Below are positions 18,437-28,045 of a DNA stretch of 64,000 bases, one piece after another. The notes under the pieces were generated by a model. That model searched no databases. It had not been told where the DNA came from and worked only from the letters and a program-made list of their open reading frames with translations. This DNA is from Planktothrix agardhii NIES-204. Lineage in GTDB: Bacteria > Cyanobacteriota > Cyanobacteriia > Cyanobacteriales > Microcoleaceae. Numbering within the stretch: position 1 is the first letter of the stretch; the number at the start of each line of letters is the position of its first letter. The stretch lies in the NCBI GenBank assembly GCA_003609755.1, contig AP017991.1, positions 4,265,001 through 4,329,000 of the forward strand, written 5' to 3'. Position numbers and translations under genes: made by a program.

Positions 18437-18883
18437 TTAGCGACGTTGTACAGGTAATCCTGGTGCGGTCTGAAGGTCAAGATCCCGATAGGAAGGTTGG
18501 GTCAGAATTGACGTGCTGTAGGGATTAATTAAATCGGCTGTACGAATAATCGGGTCGCTACTGGTTTGGCGCAGCATTCCATCCCGATACAATTGATTCA
18601 CGAGACGGGCATCATTGGTCATTAGGGTTTCGGGAAAACCATTGATACCGTTGGGCCAAGGGAAACTAACCCCTAAATAAGTAGACATTTGACCCAGTAA
18701 GGATTTGTTTTTAAAGACATCCCCAGAGGTTCTCGATGCCGCCCGCATAAATTCTTCCGCAAAGGGTTGATAGGTGGTGGGATAGTCCTTAAACATCGGT
18801 TCAGCTTTGACAGCAGTGGCTAACACCGTCGATGCGATCGCCCCAACCACAGCATAGCTCAGGGATTTTAAGCGGTTATTCAT
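18437..18883 (-). CDS. Exported cyanobacterial protein of unknown function (148 aa)
   Basis: The N-terminus MNNRLKSLSYAVVGAIASTV followed by LATAVKAEPM is a signal peptide with cleavage likely after AVKA (residue 27), so the protein is periplasmic or in the thylakoid lumen. The mature domain of about 120 residues has no cysteine and no repeat. I considered PsbU because of size, export signal and the adjacent psaL, but the helix-hairpin-helix motifs of PsbU are absent. The gene is divergent from psaL with about 200 bases between the starts. Function unknown. Confidence 0.7.
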   Translation of the reverse strand: MNNRLKSLSYAVVGAIASTVLATAVKAEPMFKDYPTTYQPFAEEFMRAASRTSGDVFKNKSLLGQMSTYLGVSFPWPNGINGFPETLMTNDARLVNQLYRDGMLRQTSSDPIIRTADLINPYSTSILTQPSYRDLDLQTAPGLPVQRR

Positions 18884-19085
18884 AATCCTAGTTCCTCGAT
18901 AACTCGTTAAATCTTAACCTGTTTTGTTAATCCCAGTCTTGACATTGGACACACCATCCAACGTGGAGATGTGAACTTTTTTGAAGCTTATGCTCATTTT
19001 TGTAACGAGATTGCCTATCCCTGCGTAAAATATGAGCTTAATAACTGCTACAAGTTCTTCAATAATTAGAGGAGAAAGAAACCCC

Positions 19086-19559
19086 ATGGCAGAATTGATT
19101 AAACCCTATAATGGCGATCCCTTTGTCGGCCATCTGTCCACGCCGATCAGCGATTCCGATTTTACCCGTGCATTTATCGGGAATTTGCCCGCCTACCGTA
19201 AAGGTTTATCTCCTTTACTGCGGGGCTTAGAAGTCGGTATGGCCCATGGTTACTTTTTGATCGGGCCTTGGATTAAACTTGGGCCATTACGCGATCATCC
19301 CAGCGCCGCTAATTTAGGTGCATTAATCTCAGGAATTGCCTTAATCCTGATTGCCACGATTTGTTTATCTGCTTACGGATTAGTTTCTTTCCAAAAAGGC
19401 GATTCAAATACTGGCGACTCTCTGCAAACCCCTGAAGGTTGGAGTCAGTTTGCTGGTGGTTTCTTCATCGGTGGAATGGGTGGCGCTTTTGTTGCCTTTT
19501 TCTTGCTGGAAAACTTCGGTTTAGTTGATTCTATTTTCCGAGGCTTGGTTAATAGCTAA
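19086..19559 (+). CDS. psaL: Photosystem I reaction centre subunit XI (PsaL)
   Basis: A 157-residue thylakoid membrane protein needed for photosystem I trimers. The N-terminus [20 protein letters not shown] is the canonical PsaL start. An in-frame ATG at 19032 would add 18 residues and is rejected, because AGAGGAGA at 19069-19076 is a Shine-Dalgarno placed for ATG 19086. Chlorophyll-binding PsaL features are present ([18 protein letters not shown]), with hydrophobic segments at about residues 78-101 and 121-142. psaI follows 54 bases downstream. Confidence 0.96.
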   Translation: MAELIKPYNGDPFVGHLSTPISDSDFTRAFIGNLPAYRKGLSPLLRGLEVGMAHGYFLIGPWIKLGPLRDHPSAANLGALISGIALILIATICLSAYGLVSFQKGDSNTGDSLQTPEGWSQFAGGFFIGGMGGAFVAFFLLENFGLVDSIFRGLVNS

Positions 19560-19613
19560 TTTAGCTTTTTACCAAACATCAAAACTTTCTAATATTCAAT
19601 AGGAGAATTTGAT

Positions 19614-19730
19614 ATGACCGGAGCTTATGCAGCCTCTTTTTTACCTTGGATTTTAATTCCCGTGGTTTGCTGGTTAATGCCAGTTGTGGCAATGGGTTTA
19701 TTATTCATCCACATTGAAAGCGAAGCTTAG
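19614..19730 (+). CDS. psaI: Photosystem I subunit VIII (PsaI)
   Basis: A 38-residue protein beginning [20 protein letters not shown], one transmembrane helix ending in HIESEA. Sequence and length match cyanobacterial PsaI, which packs against PsaL. AGGAG at 19601-19605 precedes the ATG by 8 bases. psaL-psaI linkage is common in cyanobacteria, and the terminator at 19750 closes the unit. Confidence 0.94.
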   Translation: MTGAYAASFLPWILIPVVCWLMPVVAMGLLFIHIESEA

Positions 19731-19749
19731 ATCTTTGTTTTGATTTACT

Positions 19750-19782
19750 AAAAATCTCCGCCATTATGGTGGGGATTTTTTT
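19750..19782 (+). terminator. Terminator of the psaL-psaI unit
   Basis: ATCTCCGCCA and TGGTGGGGAT pair with two G-T pairs around TTA and are followed by seven T. It lies 20 bases after the psaI stop. Confidence 0.8.
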
Positions 19783-19908
19783 GTTTGTTTAAGGTTATTA
19801 AGTATTTAAACTATGCACCCTAGCGAGCGAGGACGCTCACACTACTTATACTTTCGATCTTAATCTTAATAGATAAAATAGAGAATATTGAGATCAGGAG
19901 GATTTTAT

Positions 19909-20481
19909 TTAAGTCAGATTCACTTTTAACCAACTCAATATATCCCTCAAGGTTATAGTTAAATTAGAGATGAATTGAGGAACCGGAATTACAGCATCCA
20001 GTTCATCTAAAAACAGGGGTTGTTGTCCTGAAGGATAAACAAAAATAGACTTTTCCTCTGGAACAATTAACCATCCCATTTGACAACCGCAATTCAAACA
20101 ATGTAAAATATTACTGGTAACTTTAATTGTGCTTTGTTCCGGGGATAAAATCTCAATTGTCCAGTCAGGATGAGCTTTAAAACTATTAGCAATATCTCCA
20201 TCATTATCAAGCGGAATTCGTTCCCAGACAAAAACTACCACATCAGGAATAATAGAACGACCGCCAAAGGTACATCTTAACTCAGGTAAAGCTAAAGCGA
20301 TCGCTTGTTCTTCAGCCATATTATTAATAACTGTAACTAATTTACCTTGTAGTTTACTATGTTTTCCTTGTGGCATGGGTTTCTGGATAATTTGACCATT
20401 AATATATTCGTTTGCGGGTTTAGTTTCGGGTAAGTTAAGAAATTCTTCTAAACTCAATGTTTTGTTAAAAATTTGTACCAT
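19909..20481 (-). CDS. Uma2 family (DUF820) putative PD-(D/E)XK endonuclease
   Basis: A 190-residue protein with the Uma2 layout: LSLEEFLNLPET, EYINGQIIQKPMPQGKHSKL, then RSIIPDVVVF and WTIEILSPEQS, which supply the Asp and Glu of a restriction-like fold. The usual Lys after the Glu is replaced (EILSPEQS). These genes are abundant in cyanobacteria and their role is not known. It follows a small ORF by 13 bases on the same strand, so the two are probably cotranscribed. Two other Uma2-like genes lie at 34597 and 52815. Confidence 0.82.
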   Translation of the reverse strand: MVQIFNKTLSLEEFLNLPETKPANEYINGQIIQKPMPQGKHSKLQGKLVTVINNMAEEQAIALALPELRCTFGGRSIIPDVVVFVWERIPLDNDGDIANSFKAHPDWTIEILSPEQSTIKVTSNILHCLNCGCQMGWLIVPEEKSIFVYPSGQQPLFLDELDAVIPVPQFISNLTITLRDILSWLKVNLT

Positions 20482-20494
20482 TATTGCTTCCTTA

Positions 20495-20677
20495 TCAAGA
20501 ATTATTTAATAGATTATTCAACCTTGACAACCGCTTTTTGCGAATAACTGCTTCTAATTTAGCATTAATTTCTTCTAATTCTAAATTAAACTGTTCCATT
20601 TCTAAATGAATCCGGCATAAATTGGCTAATAGTCTTTCTCTTGTTGTCCGATCAGGAATAGGGTGTTGTTGGTTCAT
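20495..20677 (-). CDS. Small coiled-coil protein upstream of Uma2 (60 aa)
   Basis: From ATG 20677 the frame gives 60 residues, MNQQHPIPDRTTRERLLANL and then a helical heptad-like stretch (LEMEQFNLELEEINAKLEAV). It is 13 bases upstream of the Uma2 start. Its ATG overlaps the stop of another small frame (ATGA at 20674-20677). A longer start at 20722 exists, but the extra residues look non-coding. Function unknown. Confidence 0.5.
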   Translation of the reverse strand: MNQQHPIPDRTTRERLLANLCRIHLEMEQFNLELEEINAKLEAVIRKKRLSRLNNLLNNS

Positions 20678-20793
20678 GGTAAATTCCACTCTAATTTTAC
20701 TTCTTCTAAACTGCGTTCCCATGCGAGAATTCTAGCTTGAGTTGGGATATTATTGACAATATTATCGAGACAATCTTTGTGACTGACCAACAA
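20674..20793 (-). pseudogene. Possible truncated small ORF coupled to the 60-aa protein
   Basis: A frame open from the end of recJ reads ...ERLLVSHKDCLDNIVNN, IPTQARILAWERSLEEVKLE, WNLP and stops at TGA 20674-20676, overlapping the next ATG. There is no ATG or GTG; TTG 20793 is the only likely start (39 residues). The composition looks coding. It may be a real short gene with a rare start or a remnant cut by recJ. Confidence 0.35.
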
Positions 20794-20815
20794 TCTCTCT
20801 AAAGCTTCCCCATTT

Positions 20816-22930
20816 CTACTCTTTTTGATTATCTTCTAAAGCTCTAACTGCCGCCTGAATTAAATTATAAAAAACAGGTTGAGACACATCAACAGTTTGA
20901 GCATCCTGACGACTTTTTCCTAACAGTCCAAAGCGTTGACCTTTTTTTATAGCTAATACTTCCCCTTTCTGATTTCGGATTTTTAATTCTTGGGTATTAC
21001 CAACATAAGATAAACTACAACTATATTGTTTATCATTATAGTCAAATTCTGCACTTTTATTAACTTGAGAATGTTGAATTTCTGGAGATTCGGGTAATCT
21101 TGCCCCGACTAATTCTAACTCTATATTGGTTTGACCATTCCAACTATTTTCTTTTAATTGATAGGCGATATCTAAACAGTGGGGAAGGGGAAAATAGTCA
21201 GCCCAACGCCAAGCCATGCCATTAATTGTGGGTAAGGCGGTTAGTTGAGTATGGGAATATTTATCTTGGGTTAAGGTGAGTTTAATATGTCCTTTTCCGA
21301 CAACTTTTTGTTGAACAATTCTAACGTTAGGAGTCCAAAATGTAGGGGCGTTATTTTCTATACCACAGGGATGTAATTGATTAATTTGATCATAGAGATT
21401 AAAGTTAATTTCACTTAAATCCGCTTGAACATCAATTTTAATTAAGGGTTTTAGATGTTCTAATTCTAAACATTGATGGGCAAATTCACTTAATCGGGCT
21501 CTAATTTGATCTAAGTTTTCTGCGGGGAAAGAAAACCCTCCGGCGGCTTTATGTCCTCCGAATTTACCCAGTAAATCTTGACAATATTCTAAGGCTTTAA
21601 AAATATCAAATTCCGCAATTCCCCGGGCTGAACCTCGAACTATTTTAGGAGATTCTGTGTCATCTTCTGGCTGTTCATAGGTTCCAATAAACACAGGAAC
21701 ACCGTATCTTTCTACTAACCGAGAGGCGACAATTCCAATCACACCATGATGCCATTCTGGTTGCACAACTACTAACACCCTTTCTTGTTTTAAATCAATA
21801 TTTTCTGATTCTATCCAAGCGATCGCTTCCTGTTGAATTTCTTCACATAATAATTGTCTTTGTTGATTTATTTGTTCACATTGCATTGCCCGTTCTAAGG
21901 CAATTCCCATATTTTCTGTTGTTAATAATTCGATCACAATTTGGGGGTCAGCTAACCGTCCAATGGCGTTAATTCTTGGCCCCAAACGAAAGCCAATATC
22001 ATCGGGTTTTAGGGTTTTATTATTGGTAGATGGGAGGGAATTTTCGGGCTGTTCTTCCGATTTTACTTGATATCCGGTAGAGACTCCGGCCACTTGAATT
22101 AAGGCTTGAATCCCGGTGATTTGGGAATAGGGAATTAACTTTAACCCGCGTTTTAACCAACGTCGGTTAACTCCAACCAAAGGAGCTAAATCCGCAATAG
22201 TTCCTAATGTAAATAATTCTAACAAAGGATTGACTAATCCTTGCATTTTACCTAATTTTTGAGACAAACAAATGGCTAAAACATAGGCAACTCCCACCCC
22301 AGCTAATCCTCGATAGGGGGATAATAACGGTAATAATTTAGGGTTAAGAATCGCGTCGGCTGGGGGTAGTTTTTCAGGTAAATCATGATGATCGGTAATA
22401 ATTACAATTAACCCTAATTCTTTGGCTCTAGCAATGGGTTGATAGGCAGAAATCCCGTTATCAACCGTGAGGATGATTTTAACATCTTCCTGATGAAATT
22501 CTTCTACTATTCGGGTATTAATTCCATAGCCTTCTTTCATGCGGCTAGGAATAGCATAATTAACATTAGCTCCCAAGGTAGAAAGCGATCGCATTAATAA
22601 AGCCGTACTGGTCATCCCATCGGCATCATAATCCCCACAAATTGCAATTTTATCCCCCTGATTAATCGCATTTTCTAATAGTTCTACACTTTTTTCTAAA
22701 TCCTTAAATTCCTCCAATGGAGAGGGTAAAACTTGAGATTCAGGGGTTAAAAAAGCCTCCGCTTGTTCCGGGGTTTCAATCCCACGATTAATTAAAACTT
22801 GGGTAACTAATGGGATAATTCCCAGGGTATCTGCTAACTGTTGAGCAAGTTCAGATTGTTGCGGGAAAATATACCAGCGTTGATTCGGGAGGTGATCACA
22901 ATTCAAGGATTCCGGGGAAGAAGGTTGCAC
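20816..22930 (-). CDS. recJ: Single-stranded-DNA-specific exonuclease RecJ
   Basis: A 704-residue 5'-3' ssDNA exonuclease of the RecF pathway and mismatch and base-excision repair. DHH-family motifs are intact: AICGDYDADGMTSTALL near residue 100, TVDNGISAYQ, ITDHHDLP, and the DHHA1 part with GKFGGHKAAGGFSF. GFRLGPRINAIGRLADP is the RecJ signature. The C-terminal OB region (KGHIKLTLTQD) is followed by an extra domain of about 100 residues, a common cyanobacterial extension. The gene stands between the Uma2 pair and DUF427. Confidence 0.94.
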   Translation of the reverse strand: MQPSSPESLNCDHLPNQRWYIFPQQSELAQQLADTLGIIPLVTQVLINRGIETPEQAEAFLTPESQVLPSPLEEFKDLEKSVELLENAINQGDKIAICGDYDADGMTSTALLMRSLSTLGANVNYAIPSRMKEGYGINTRIVEEFHQEDVKIILTVDNGISAYQPIARAKELGLIVIITDHHDLPEKLPPADAILNPKLLPLLSPYRGLAGVGVAYVLAICLSQKLGKMQGLVNPLLELFTLGTIADLAPLVGVNRRWLKRGLKLIPYSQITGIQALIQVAGVSTGYQVKSEEQPENSLPSTNNKTLKPDDIGFRLGPRINAIGRLADPQIVIELLTTENMGIALERAMQCEQINQQRQLLCEEIQQEAIAWIESENIDLKQERVLVVVQPEWHHGVIGIVASRLVERYGVPVFIGTYEQPEDDTESPKIVRGSARGIAEFDIFKALEYCQDLLGKFGGHKAAGGFSFPAENLDQIRARLSEFAHQCLELEHLKPLIKIDVQADLSEINFNLYDQINQLHPCGIENNAPTFWTPNVRIVQQKVVGKGHIKLTLTQDKYSHTQLTALPTINGMAWRWADYFPLPHCLDIAYQLKENSWNGQTNIELELVGARLPESPEIQHSQVNKSAEFDYNDKQYSCSLSYVGNTQELKIRNQKGEVLAIKKGQRFGLLGKSRQDAQTVDVSQPVFYNLIQAAVRALEDNQKE

Positions 22931-23105
22931 AGTTTATTAAGATTAATCTAAATAAAAGAATACTCTATTATATCAAAATTATTGTTATTTTTAACAAAAA
23001 TTAAGGGGGTTTTATTGATAAAATCAGGAGCAAAATATTACCTAAAAATCAGGTATTTTTTGCCCTGATCGCAATTTGGTTTTTATTAAGACAGATTAAT
23101 ACCGC

Positions 23106-23390
23106 TTAAACTGCAACTTTAACCCCTCGCCAAAATGCAATATGACCCTCAATATTTTTAGCCGCAGATTTTGGTTCAGGATAATACCAAGCGGCGTCCT
23201 TATTAACTTCACCTTCAACAACTACATTATAATAACTAGCAACTCCTTTCCAACTACAAGTTGTATGGGTGTTACTTTCTTGAAAATATTCACGGTTGAT
23301 GGAGTCCGAGGGAAAATATTGATTACCATCAACGACAACGCATTTGTCACTTTCTGCTAAAACTGCACCATTCCAAACCGCTTTCGGCAT
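23106..23390 (-). CDS. DUF427 domain protein (94 aa)
   Basis: A 94-residue single-domain protein. PKAVWNGAVLAESDKCVVVD, YFPSDSIN, TTCSWKGVASYYNV and AAWYYPEPKSAA are the typical DUF427 blocks. It is a small beta-fold family of unknown reaction. Length and start match the family. AGGAG lies just before the ATG on the minus strand. Confidence 0.88.
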   Translation of the reverse strand: MPKAVWNGAVLAESDKCVVVDGNQYFPSDSINREYFQESNTHTTCSWKGVASYYNVVVEGEVNKDAAWYYPEPKSAAKNIEGHIAFWRGVKVAV

Positions 23391-23552
23391 AAATCTCCTC
23401 TAAACTTTGTAACTTTATCTTAAAATTTAACACCTTTAAGGCATTAAATAACTGTTCTGGGTTCTGAATTACAAAAAAATATCGGGATATCCCAACCATT
23501 TACCCAGTTTTAATTATAAAATAAAAAAGACGTTTTATCTAAATTACGAGCA

Positions 23553-25739
23553 ATGTCAGGGCTAATTTCTACTCCCTTCGCCCAACCCCAATCCCTAGAA
23601 CAGTCTCTTAAACATTTTTTTGGTTATGATTCCTTTCGACCCGGACAGCGCGAAATAATTGACCAGGCGCTACAAAAGCGAGATTTATTAATTATTATGC
23701 CCACCGGAGGCGGAAAGTCTCTGTGTTTTCAACTTCCGGCTTTATTAAAACCTGGATTAATGATTGTTGTGTCCCCTTTAATTGCCTTAATGCAAGATCA
23801 AGTGGAGGCATTACAAGATAATGGAGTTGGTGCTACCTTTCTCAATAGTACCTTAACGGCTGCGGAAGCAAAATCGCGGGAAACGGCAATTTTAAAAGGA
23901 GATATTAAACTGCTTTATGTTGCCCCAGAACGATTATTATCCGAACGATTTTTATTTTTTTTAGACACCCTAGAAGAACAGTTGGGAATCTCTGCTTTTG
24001 CCATTGATGAAGCCCATTGTGTTTCTGAATGGGGGCATGATTTTCGGCCGGAATATCGAAAATTAAAACAACTGCGAATTCGTTATCCTAAAATTCCAGT
24101 TGTAGCGTTAACAGCAACGGCAACTCAACGAGTTCGCCAGGATATTATTCAACAGTTAGAGTTAAAAAATCCCTATATTCATGTTGCTAGTTTTAATCGT
24201 ACTAATTTATATTATGAAGTAATTCCCAAGAAAAAACAAACCTTTACCCAGCTATTAAAAATTATTCAGGAGGTGGGAGGTTCGGGAATTATCTATTGTT
24301 TAAGTCGAAAAAACGTAGAAGACTTGGCATTCCGATTACAAAATCATGGGATTTCAGCCCTACCCTATCACGCCGGACTTGAAGATCAAATCCGGTCAGA
24401 AAATCAGACTCGGTTTATTCGAGATGATGTTCAAATTATGGTGGCGACGGTTGCCTTTGGCATGGGAATTAATAAGCCCGATGTACGCTTTGTAATTCAT
24501 TATAGTTTACCCCGAACCTTAGAAAGTTATTATCAAGAATCCGGTCGGGCGGGACGGGATGGAGAATCGGCTAGATGTACATTATTTTTTAGTTATGGTG
24601 ATATTAAAACCATTGAATATTTAATTGAACAAAAACCCGATCCCGATGAACAACGCATCGCCCGTCAACAGTTAAGACAAATGTTAGATTATGCCGAAGC
24701 ATCGGAATGTCGGCGCACCGTTCAATTGAGTTATTTTGGTGAATTTTTCTCGGAAAATTGTGCAAAATGTGATAATTGTCAGACACAAAATCCGGTGGAA
24801 GATTGGACAATTGAAGCGATGAAATTTTTATCTTGTATTGCCCGATGTCATGAAAGATTTGGCATGAATTATATTATTGATGTATTAAGAGGATCGAAAA
24901 GTCAAAAAATTCTGGATCGACGTCATGATCAACTTTCTACTTATGGTATTGGTAAGGACAAAACGGCGGAAGAATGGAAGAATTTAGGCCGATCTCTTTT
25001 ACGTCAAGGACTCTTGGATCAAACCACTGATGGTTATGCTATTTTAAAGTTAAATTCCCGCAGTTGGGAAGTGATGAAACGGGAAAGAACCGTTGAAATT
25101 ACTGTGATTAAAGAACAAAATGTCGAAAAATCGACTCGTTCTTTAGCAATAGAAGCGGAAATGTTATTTGAACAGTTGCGCCAACTTCGGAAAAAATTAG
25201 CCGATGAACAATCTATTCCTCCCTATATGGTTTTTTCCGATTCTACGTTAAAATTAATGGCACAACAACGACCCCAAAATTTAGAAGAATTAAGTCAAAT
25301 TTCTGGAGTCGGGAGTTATAAATTAGAACGTTATGGTAAAGAATTTACTGAAGCTATTTTTACCTATTGTCATGGACAAAACTTGCCTACTTCTCGATCT
25401 AAAAAATCAGAATCTAAACGTCTAACCCTAGAAGATTTATCCGATAGTTTAATCATGACTTTATCTTTATATCAAGACGGTCTGAGTTTGAATGCGATCG
25501 CCAATGAACGCGGATTAAAAACCAGTACCATTGCCGATCATTTAACCCAATTAATTGCCGCCAATCAGAATATAAATATTGATCAATTTGTTGAACCTGA
25601 ACGGCAACAAAATATTATTCAAGCCATCGAAAAAGTTGGAGATATCAGCTTAAAAACAATTTATGAATGTTTGGGAGAAAACTATAATTATGAAGAAATA
25701 AAAATGGTTAGAGAATACTGGCGACAGCATCCTAATTAA
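23553..25739 (+). CDS. recQ: ATP-dependent DNA helicase RecQ
   Basis: A 728-residue 3'-5' helicase. Walker A is [17 protein letters not shown] near 52, the DEAH box is [18 protein letters not shown] near 150, motif III is ALTATAT and motif VI is [12 protein letters not shown] near 330. The RQC zinc cysteines (C403, then CAKCDNC near 418-424) follow. An HRDC domain ([20 protein letters not shown]) is at about 565-640 and a C-terminal helix-turn-helix-like tail at about 650-725. It is a complete, normal-length RecQ. Three 12-base CGTTGTTGCGCC-like direct repeats follow the stop (25742-25777). Confidence 0.95.
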   Translation: MSGLISTPFAQPQSLEQSLKHFFGYDSFRPGQREIIDQALQKRDLLIIMPTGGGKSLCFQLPALLKPGLMIVVSPLIALMQDQVEALQDNGVGATFLNSTLTAAEAKSRETAILKGDIKLLYVAPERLLSERFLFFLDTLEEQLGISAFAIDEAHCVSEWGHDFRPEYRKLKQLRIRYPKIPVVALTATATQRVRQDIIQQLELKNPYIHVASFNRTNLYYEVIPKKKQTFTQLLKIIQEVGGSGIIYCLSRKNVEDLAFRLQNHGISALPYHAGLEDQIRSENQTRFIRDDVQIMVATVAFGMGINKPDVRFVIHYSLPRTLESYYQESGRAGRDGESARCTLFFSYGDIKTIEYLIEQKPDPDEQRIARQQLRQMLDYAEASECRRTVQLSYFGEFFSENCAKCDNCQTQNPVEDWTIEAMKFLSCIARCHERFGMNYIIDVLRGSKSQKILDRRHDQLSTYGIGKDKTAEEWKNLGRSLLRQGLLDQTTDGYAILKLNSRSWEVMKRERTVEITVIKEQNVEKSTRSLAIEAEMLFEQLRQLRKKLADEQSIPPYMVFSDSTLKLMAQQRPQNLEELSQISGVGSYKLERYGKEFTEAIFTYCHGQNLPTSRSKKSESKRLTLEDLSDSLIMTLSLYQDGLSLNAIANERGLKTSTIADHLTQLIAANQNINIDQFVEPERQQNIIQAIEKVGDISLKTIYECLGENYNYEEIKMVREYWRQHPN

Positions 25740-25741
25740 CT

Positions 25742-25777
25742 CGTTGTTGCGCCCGTTGTTGCACTCGTTGTTGCGCT
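25742..25777. repeat. Three tandem 12-base repeats after recQ
   Basis: CGTTGTTGCGCC, CGTTGTTGCACT and CGTTGTTGCGCT follow one another directly between recQ and the next gene. Confidence 0.6.
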
Positions 25778-25860
25778 TCAGCGCTCTTAACAGACTCCGC
25801 ATCCCAACAACAAACTAATAAATGTTTTCCATTATAACTAATAACCTACCCAAACCAACT

Positions 25861-26493
25861 ATGAACCCGATTATTTTTTGTGACTTCGATGGAACTATTA
25901 CCGCAGAAGAAACTTTTGTAGCCATGTTAAAAGAATTTGCCCCAGAAAAGGCTGGGGAAATTATACCCTTATTGTATAGCCAGGAAATGACATTACGAGA
26001 AGGAGTTAGAACCATGTTAGAATCAATTCCATCCCGTTGTTATCCTGAAATTATAGAATTTTCTCGAACCAAAACAATACGACCCGGATTTGTGGAATTT
26101 CTGGATTTTCTGAATACCCAAAAAGTTCCTTTTATCCTGGTTTCAGGAGGGGTTAGGGTGATGGTAGAAACGGTTTTAGGAGATTTAAGTCAAAAAATTA
26201 ATGGGATGTATGCCGTTGATTTAGACCCCTCAGAGGAGTATTTTCAGGTTAATTCCGAGTTTGAAGCCGATACAGAATTAGTCGCAAAAGTCAAGGTTAT
26301 GGAACGCTATTCCCAGGCTGAAAAAATTGCCATTGGAGATTCGATTACCGACTTAAATATGGCCTTAGCAGCCCCAATTGTTTTTGCTCGCGATCGCTTG
26401 GCAAAATATTTAGACGAATATCAAAAACCCTATATTAACTGGACAGATTTTTTTGATATTAGAGATCACCTATCTCAAAAATGGAAGATATAG
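25861..26493 (+). CDS. HAD-family phosphatase, MtnX-like
   Basis: From ATG 25861 the protein has 210 residues and begins MNPIIFCDFDGTITAEETF, with nucleophile D8 and D10 of HAD motif I; the upstream ATG at 25822 adds 13 residues with no family support. FILVSGGVRVMVE is motif II, and GDSITDLNMALAAPIVFAR is motif III/IV. It resembles 2-hydroxy-3-keto-5-methylthiopentenyl-1-phosphate phosphatase of methionine salvage. No other salvage gene is nearby, so the substrate is inferred. Confidence 0.8.
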   Translation: MNPIIFCDFDGTITAEETFVAMLKEFAPEKAGEIIPLLYSQEMTLREGVRTMLESIPSRCYPEIIEFSRTKTIRPGFVEFLDFLNTQKVPFILVSGGVRVMVETVLGDLSQKINGMYAVDLDPSEEYFQVNSEFEADTELVAKVKVMERYSQAEKIAIGDSITDLNMALAAPIVFARDRLAKYLDEYQKPYINWTDFFDIRDHLSQKWKI

Positions 26494-26494
26494 T

Positions 26495-26566
26495 AGGGAA
26501 CACCGGAACAGCCCCCCAAACCCCCCGTGTACGGGGGGCTAGGGGGGGAGGGAACAGGGGGAAAAG
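26495..26566. repeat. Palindromic G/C-rich repeat (CCCCCCGTGTAC-GGGGGGCTAG core)
   Basis: GGGAACACCGGAACAG, a C-run, AAACCCCCCGTGTACGGGGGG, CTAG, a G-run and GGGAACAGGGGG lie between the phosphatase stop and the patatin gene. It is the same core as at 10609-10657, 51169-51210 and 63452-63497. Confidence 0.8.
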
Positions 26567-26663
26567 ACTATTTACTGCATTCGTCCGTGTCCTAACCGTG
26601 AGTCGCATGACTGCTATATTATAAATTCATTCATTATTTTTAAACAGGAGAAAATCTTAAAAT

Positions 26664-27704
26664 ATGGCAAAATTTACTCGGATTCTTTCTTTAGATGGCG
26701 GTGGACTGCGGGGAATAATTTCCGCCGAAGTTTTAAAGTATGTCGAACAGAAATTACAGGATTTTACAGGAAACTTAGATGCCAGAATAGCAGATTATTT
26801 TGACTTAATTGCTGGAACTAGCGTCGGAGGAATTTTAACGGCTCTTTACCTTTGCCCCTATCTTGAAAATCCGCTCAGACCGCGATGTTCTGCTCAGGAA
26901 GTTTATGATTTTTTTCGGTATAAATCAAGTCAAATCTTTGATCCTATTTCTAAAAATTCCTTGCCCGTCTTGGGAGAATTATTTGATGAAAAATACTCCT
27001 ATCACAAGTTTGATCAGATCATGGGTGATTTTTTTCAAGATCTTAAATTAAGCGAACTCCTGAAACCTTGCTTAATTACTTCCTATGAAATAGAAAAGCG
27101 AAAAAGTCAATTTTTCACCCAACATGATGCTATTTTAGATCCCAAAAATGATTATTTTATTAGAGATGTTTTACGAGCCACTTCCGCCGCCCCTACGTTA
27201 TTTGAAGTAGCTCAAATTAAGGCAATGAATCAGGATGTTTATACCTGTATTGATGGAGGTGTTTTTGCGAATAATCCTGCTCTTTGTGCCTATGCAGAAG
27301 CTCGACATAAATTTAATCGTGACTTTAATCTCGATAATCGCTATGAGAAAGGCCCAACCGCTAAACAAATGGTGGTTTTATCTTTAGGTACAGGAGTGGT
27401 TAAAAAGAAATATCCCTATGAAGAAGCAAAAAATTGGGGAAAATTACAATGGCTTGAGCCTTTATTTGATATTATTATGACCGGGGGGGCGGAAACCGTT
27501 GACTATCAAATGCAACAAATCTTTGATACCACAGAACATCCTGAAAACTATTTGCGAATTAATACGGTTTTAGAAAGTCGTAAAACCTTAAAAATGGATG
27601 ATTGCTCGGAAGCCAATTTGAACGAAATTGCTAAATTAGGGCAACAATTAACAGAAGAAAATCGTCAACGATTAGATCAGTGGATTCAACTGCTTTTACT
27701 TTAA
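26664..27704 (+). CDS. Patatin-like phospholipase
   Basis: A 346-residue lipid acyl hydrolase. The oxyanion motif is SLDGGGLRG near 9-17, the nucleophile is Ser in GTSVGG (S53) and the catalytic Asp is in DGGVFANNP near 197, so the Ser-Asp dyad is complete. AGGAG precedes the ATG by 12 bases. Related patatins act as effectors in CBASS defence (CapV), but no cyclase or other CBASS gene is adjacent. It is treated as a stand-alone lipase. Confidence 0.88.
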   Translation: MAKFTRILSLDGGGLRGIISAEVLKYVEQKLQDFTGNLDARIADYFDLIAGTSVGGILTALYLCPYLENPLRPRCSAQEVYDFFRYKSSQIFDPISKNSLPVLGELFDEKYSYHKFDQIMGDFFQDLKLSELLKPCLITSYEIEKRKSQFFTQHDAILDPKNDYFIRDVLRATSAAPTLFEVAQIKAMNQDVYTCIDGGVFANNPALCAYAEARHKFNRDFNLDNRYEKGPTAKQMVVLSLGTGVVKKKYPYEEAKNWGKLQWLEPLFDIIMTGGAETVDYQMQQIFDTTEHPENYLRINTVLESRKTLKMDDCSEANLNEIAKLGQQLTEENRQRLDQWIQLLLL

Positions 27705-27904
27705 TCTTAATTTCAAATGTGTTTAGAGGTTCTTGTCAATTAAAAATCTTAGAAGATATTAACTTAGAACTAACCGCCGAACAGGTTTTTGCCTGGTTAA
27801 AAATAGGCAAATGATTAATTAAAATAAAACCGGAGGAGTCGGTTAGTGTAACCTTTGATAAATATAGCAATAAGCAGGTTAGTCTTTACAACTTCTTGAT
27901 CTTC

Positions 27905-27933
27905 TTTGTGTCTTTGTGTCTTTGTGGTTAAAT
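27905..27933. repeat. Dispersed repeat copy 3 with internal duplication
   Basis: It contains the core TGTGTCTTTGTGGTTAAAT found at 2171-2189 and 3899-3917, with an extra TGTGTCTT unit in front. Confidence 0.65.
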
Positions 27934-27954
27934 TAGTCAAGATACCTGTAAGTT

Positions 27955-28017
27955 GGGCAGGTTTAGAAAGGTTATTGGTGGGAAGATCATAGATTTTTAC
28001 CGAACCTGCCCCTACAG
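27955..28017. repeat. Inverted repeat, GGGCAGGTT...AACCTGCCCCTACA
   Basis: GGGCAGGTT (27955-27963) pairs with AACCTGCCC (28003-28011), followed by CTACAG. Compared with the 15408 copy, paired arm positions change together (G-C to A-T), so pairing is kept. Confidence 0.65.
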
Positions 28018-28045
28018 ACCATTATAGATTAGTGTAGATAAGTTT

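Larger units (their letters stand above)
27705..28045. other. Intergenic region with two repeats and a possible gene remnant
   Basis: These 341 bases between patatin and the convergent ubiA hold a short open stretch (27720-27813) reading LEDINLELTAEQVFAWLKIG before TGA. It has no good start and may be the tail of a lost gene. They also hold the dispersed repeat at 27905-27933 and the inverted repeat at 27955-28017. Confidence 0.4.

Noticed and set aside
18437-18883. PsbU (photosystem II extrinsic protein)
   Set aside because: Size, signal peptide and the photosystem neighbour fit, but the PsbU helix-hairpin-helix motifs are missing.
26664-27704. CBASS effector patatin (CapV) in a defence island
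   Set aside because: The enzyme motifs fit, but no cyclic-nucleotide synthase or accessory gene is next to it.
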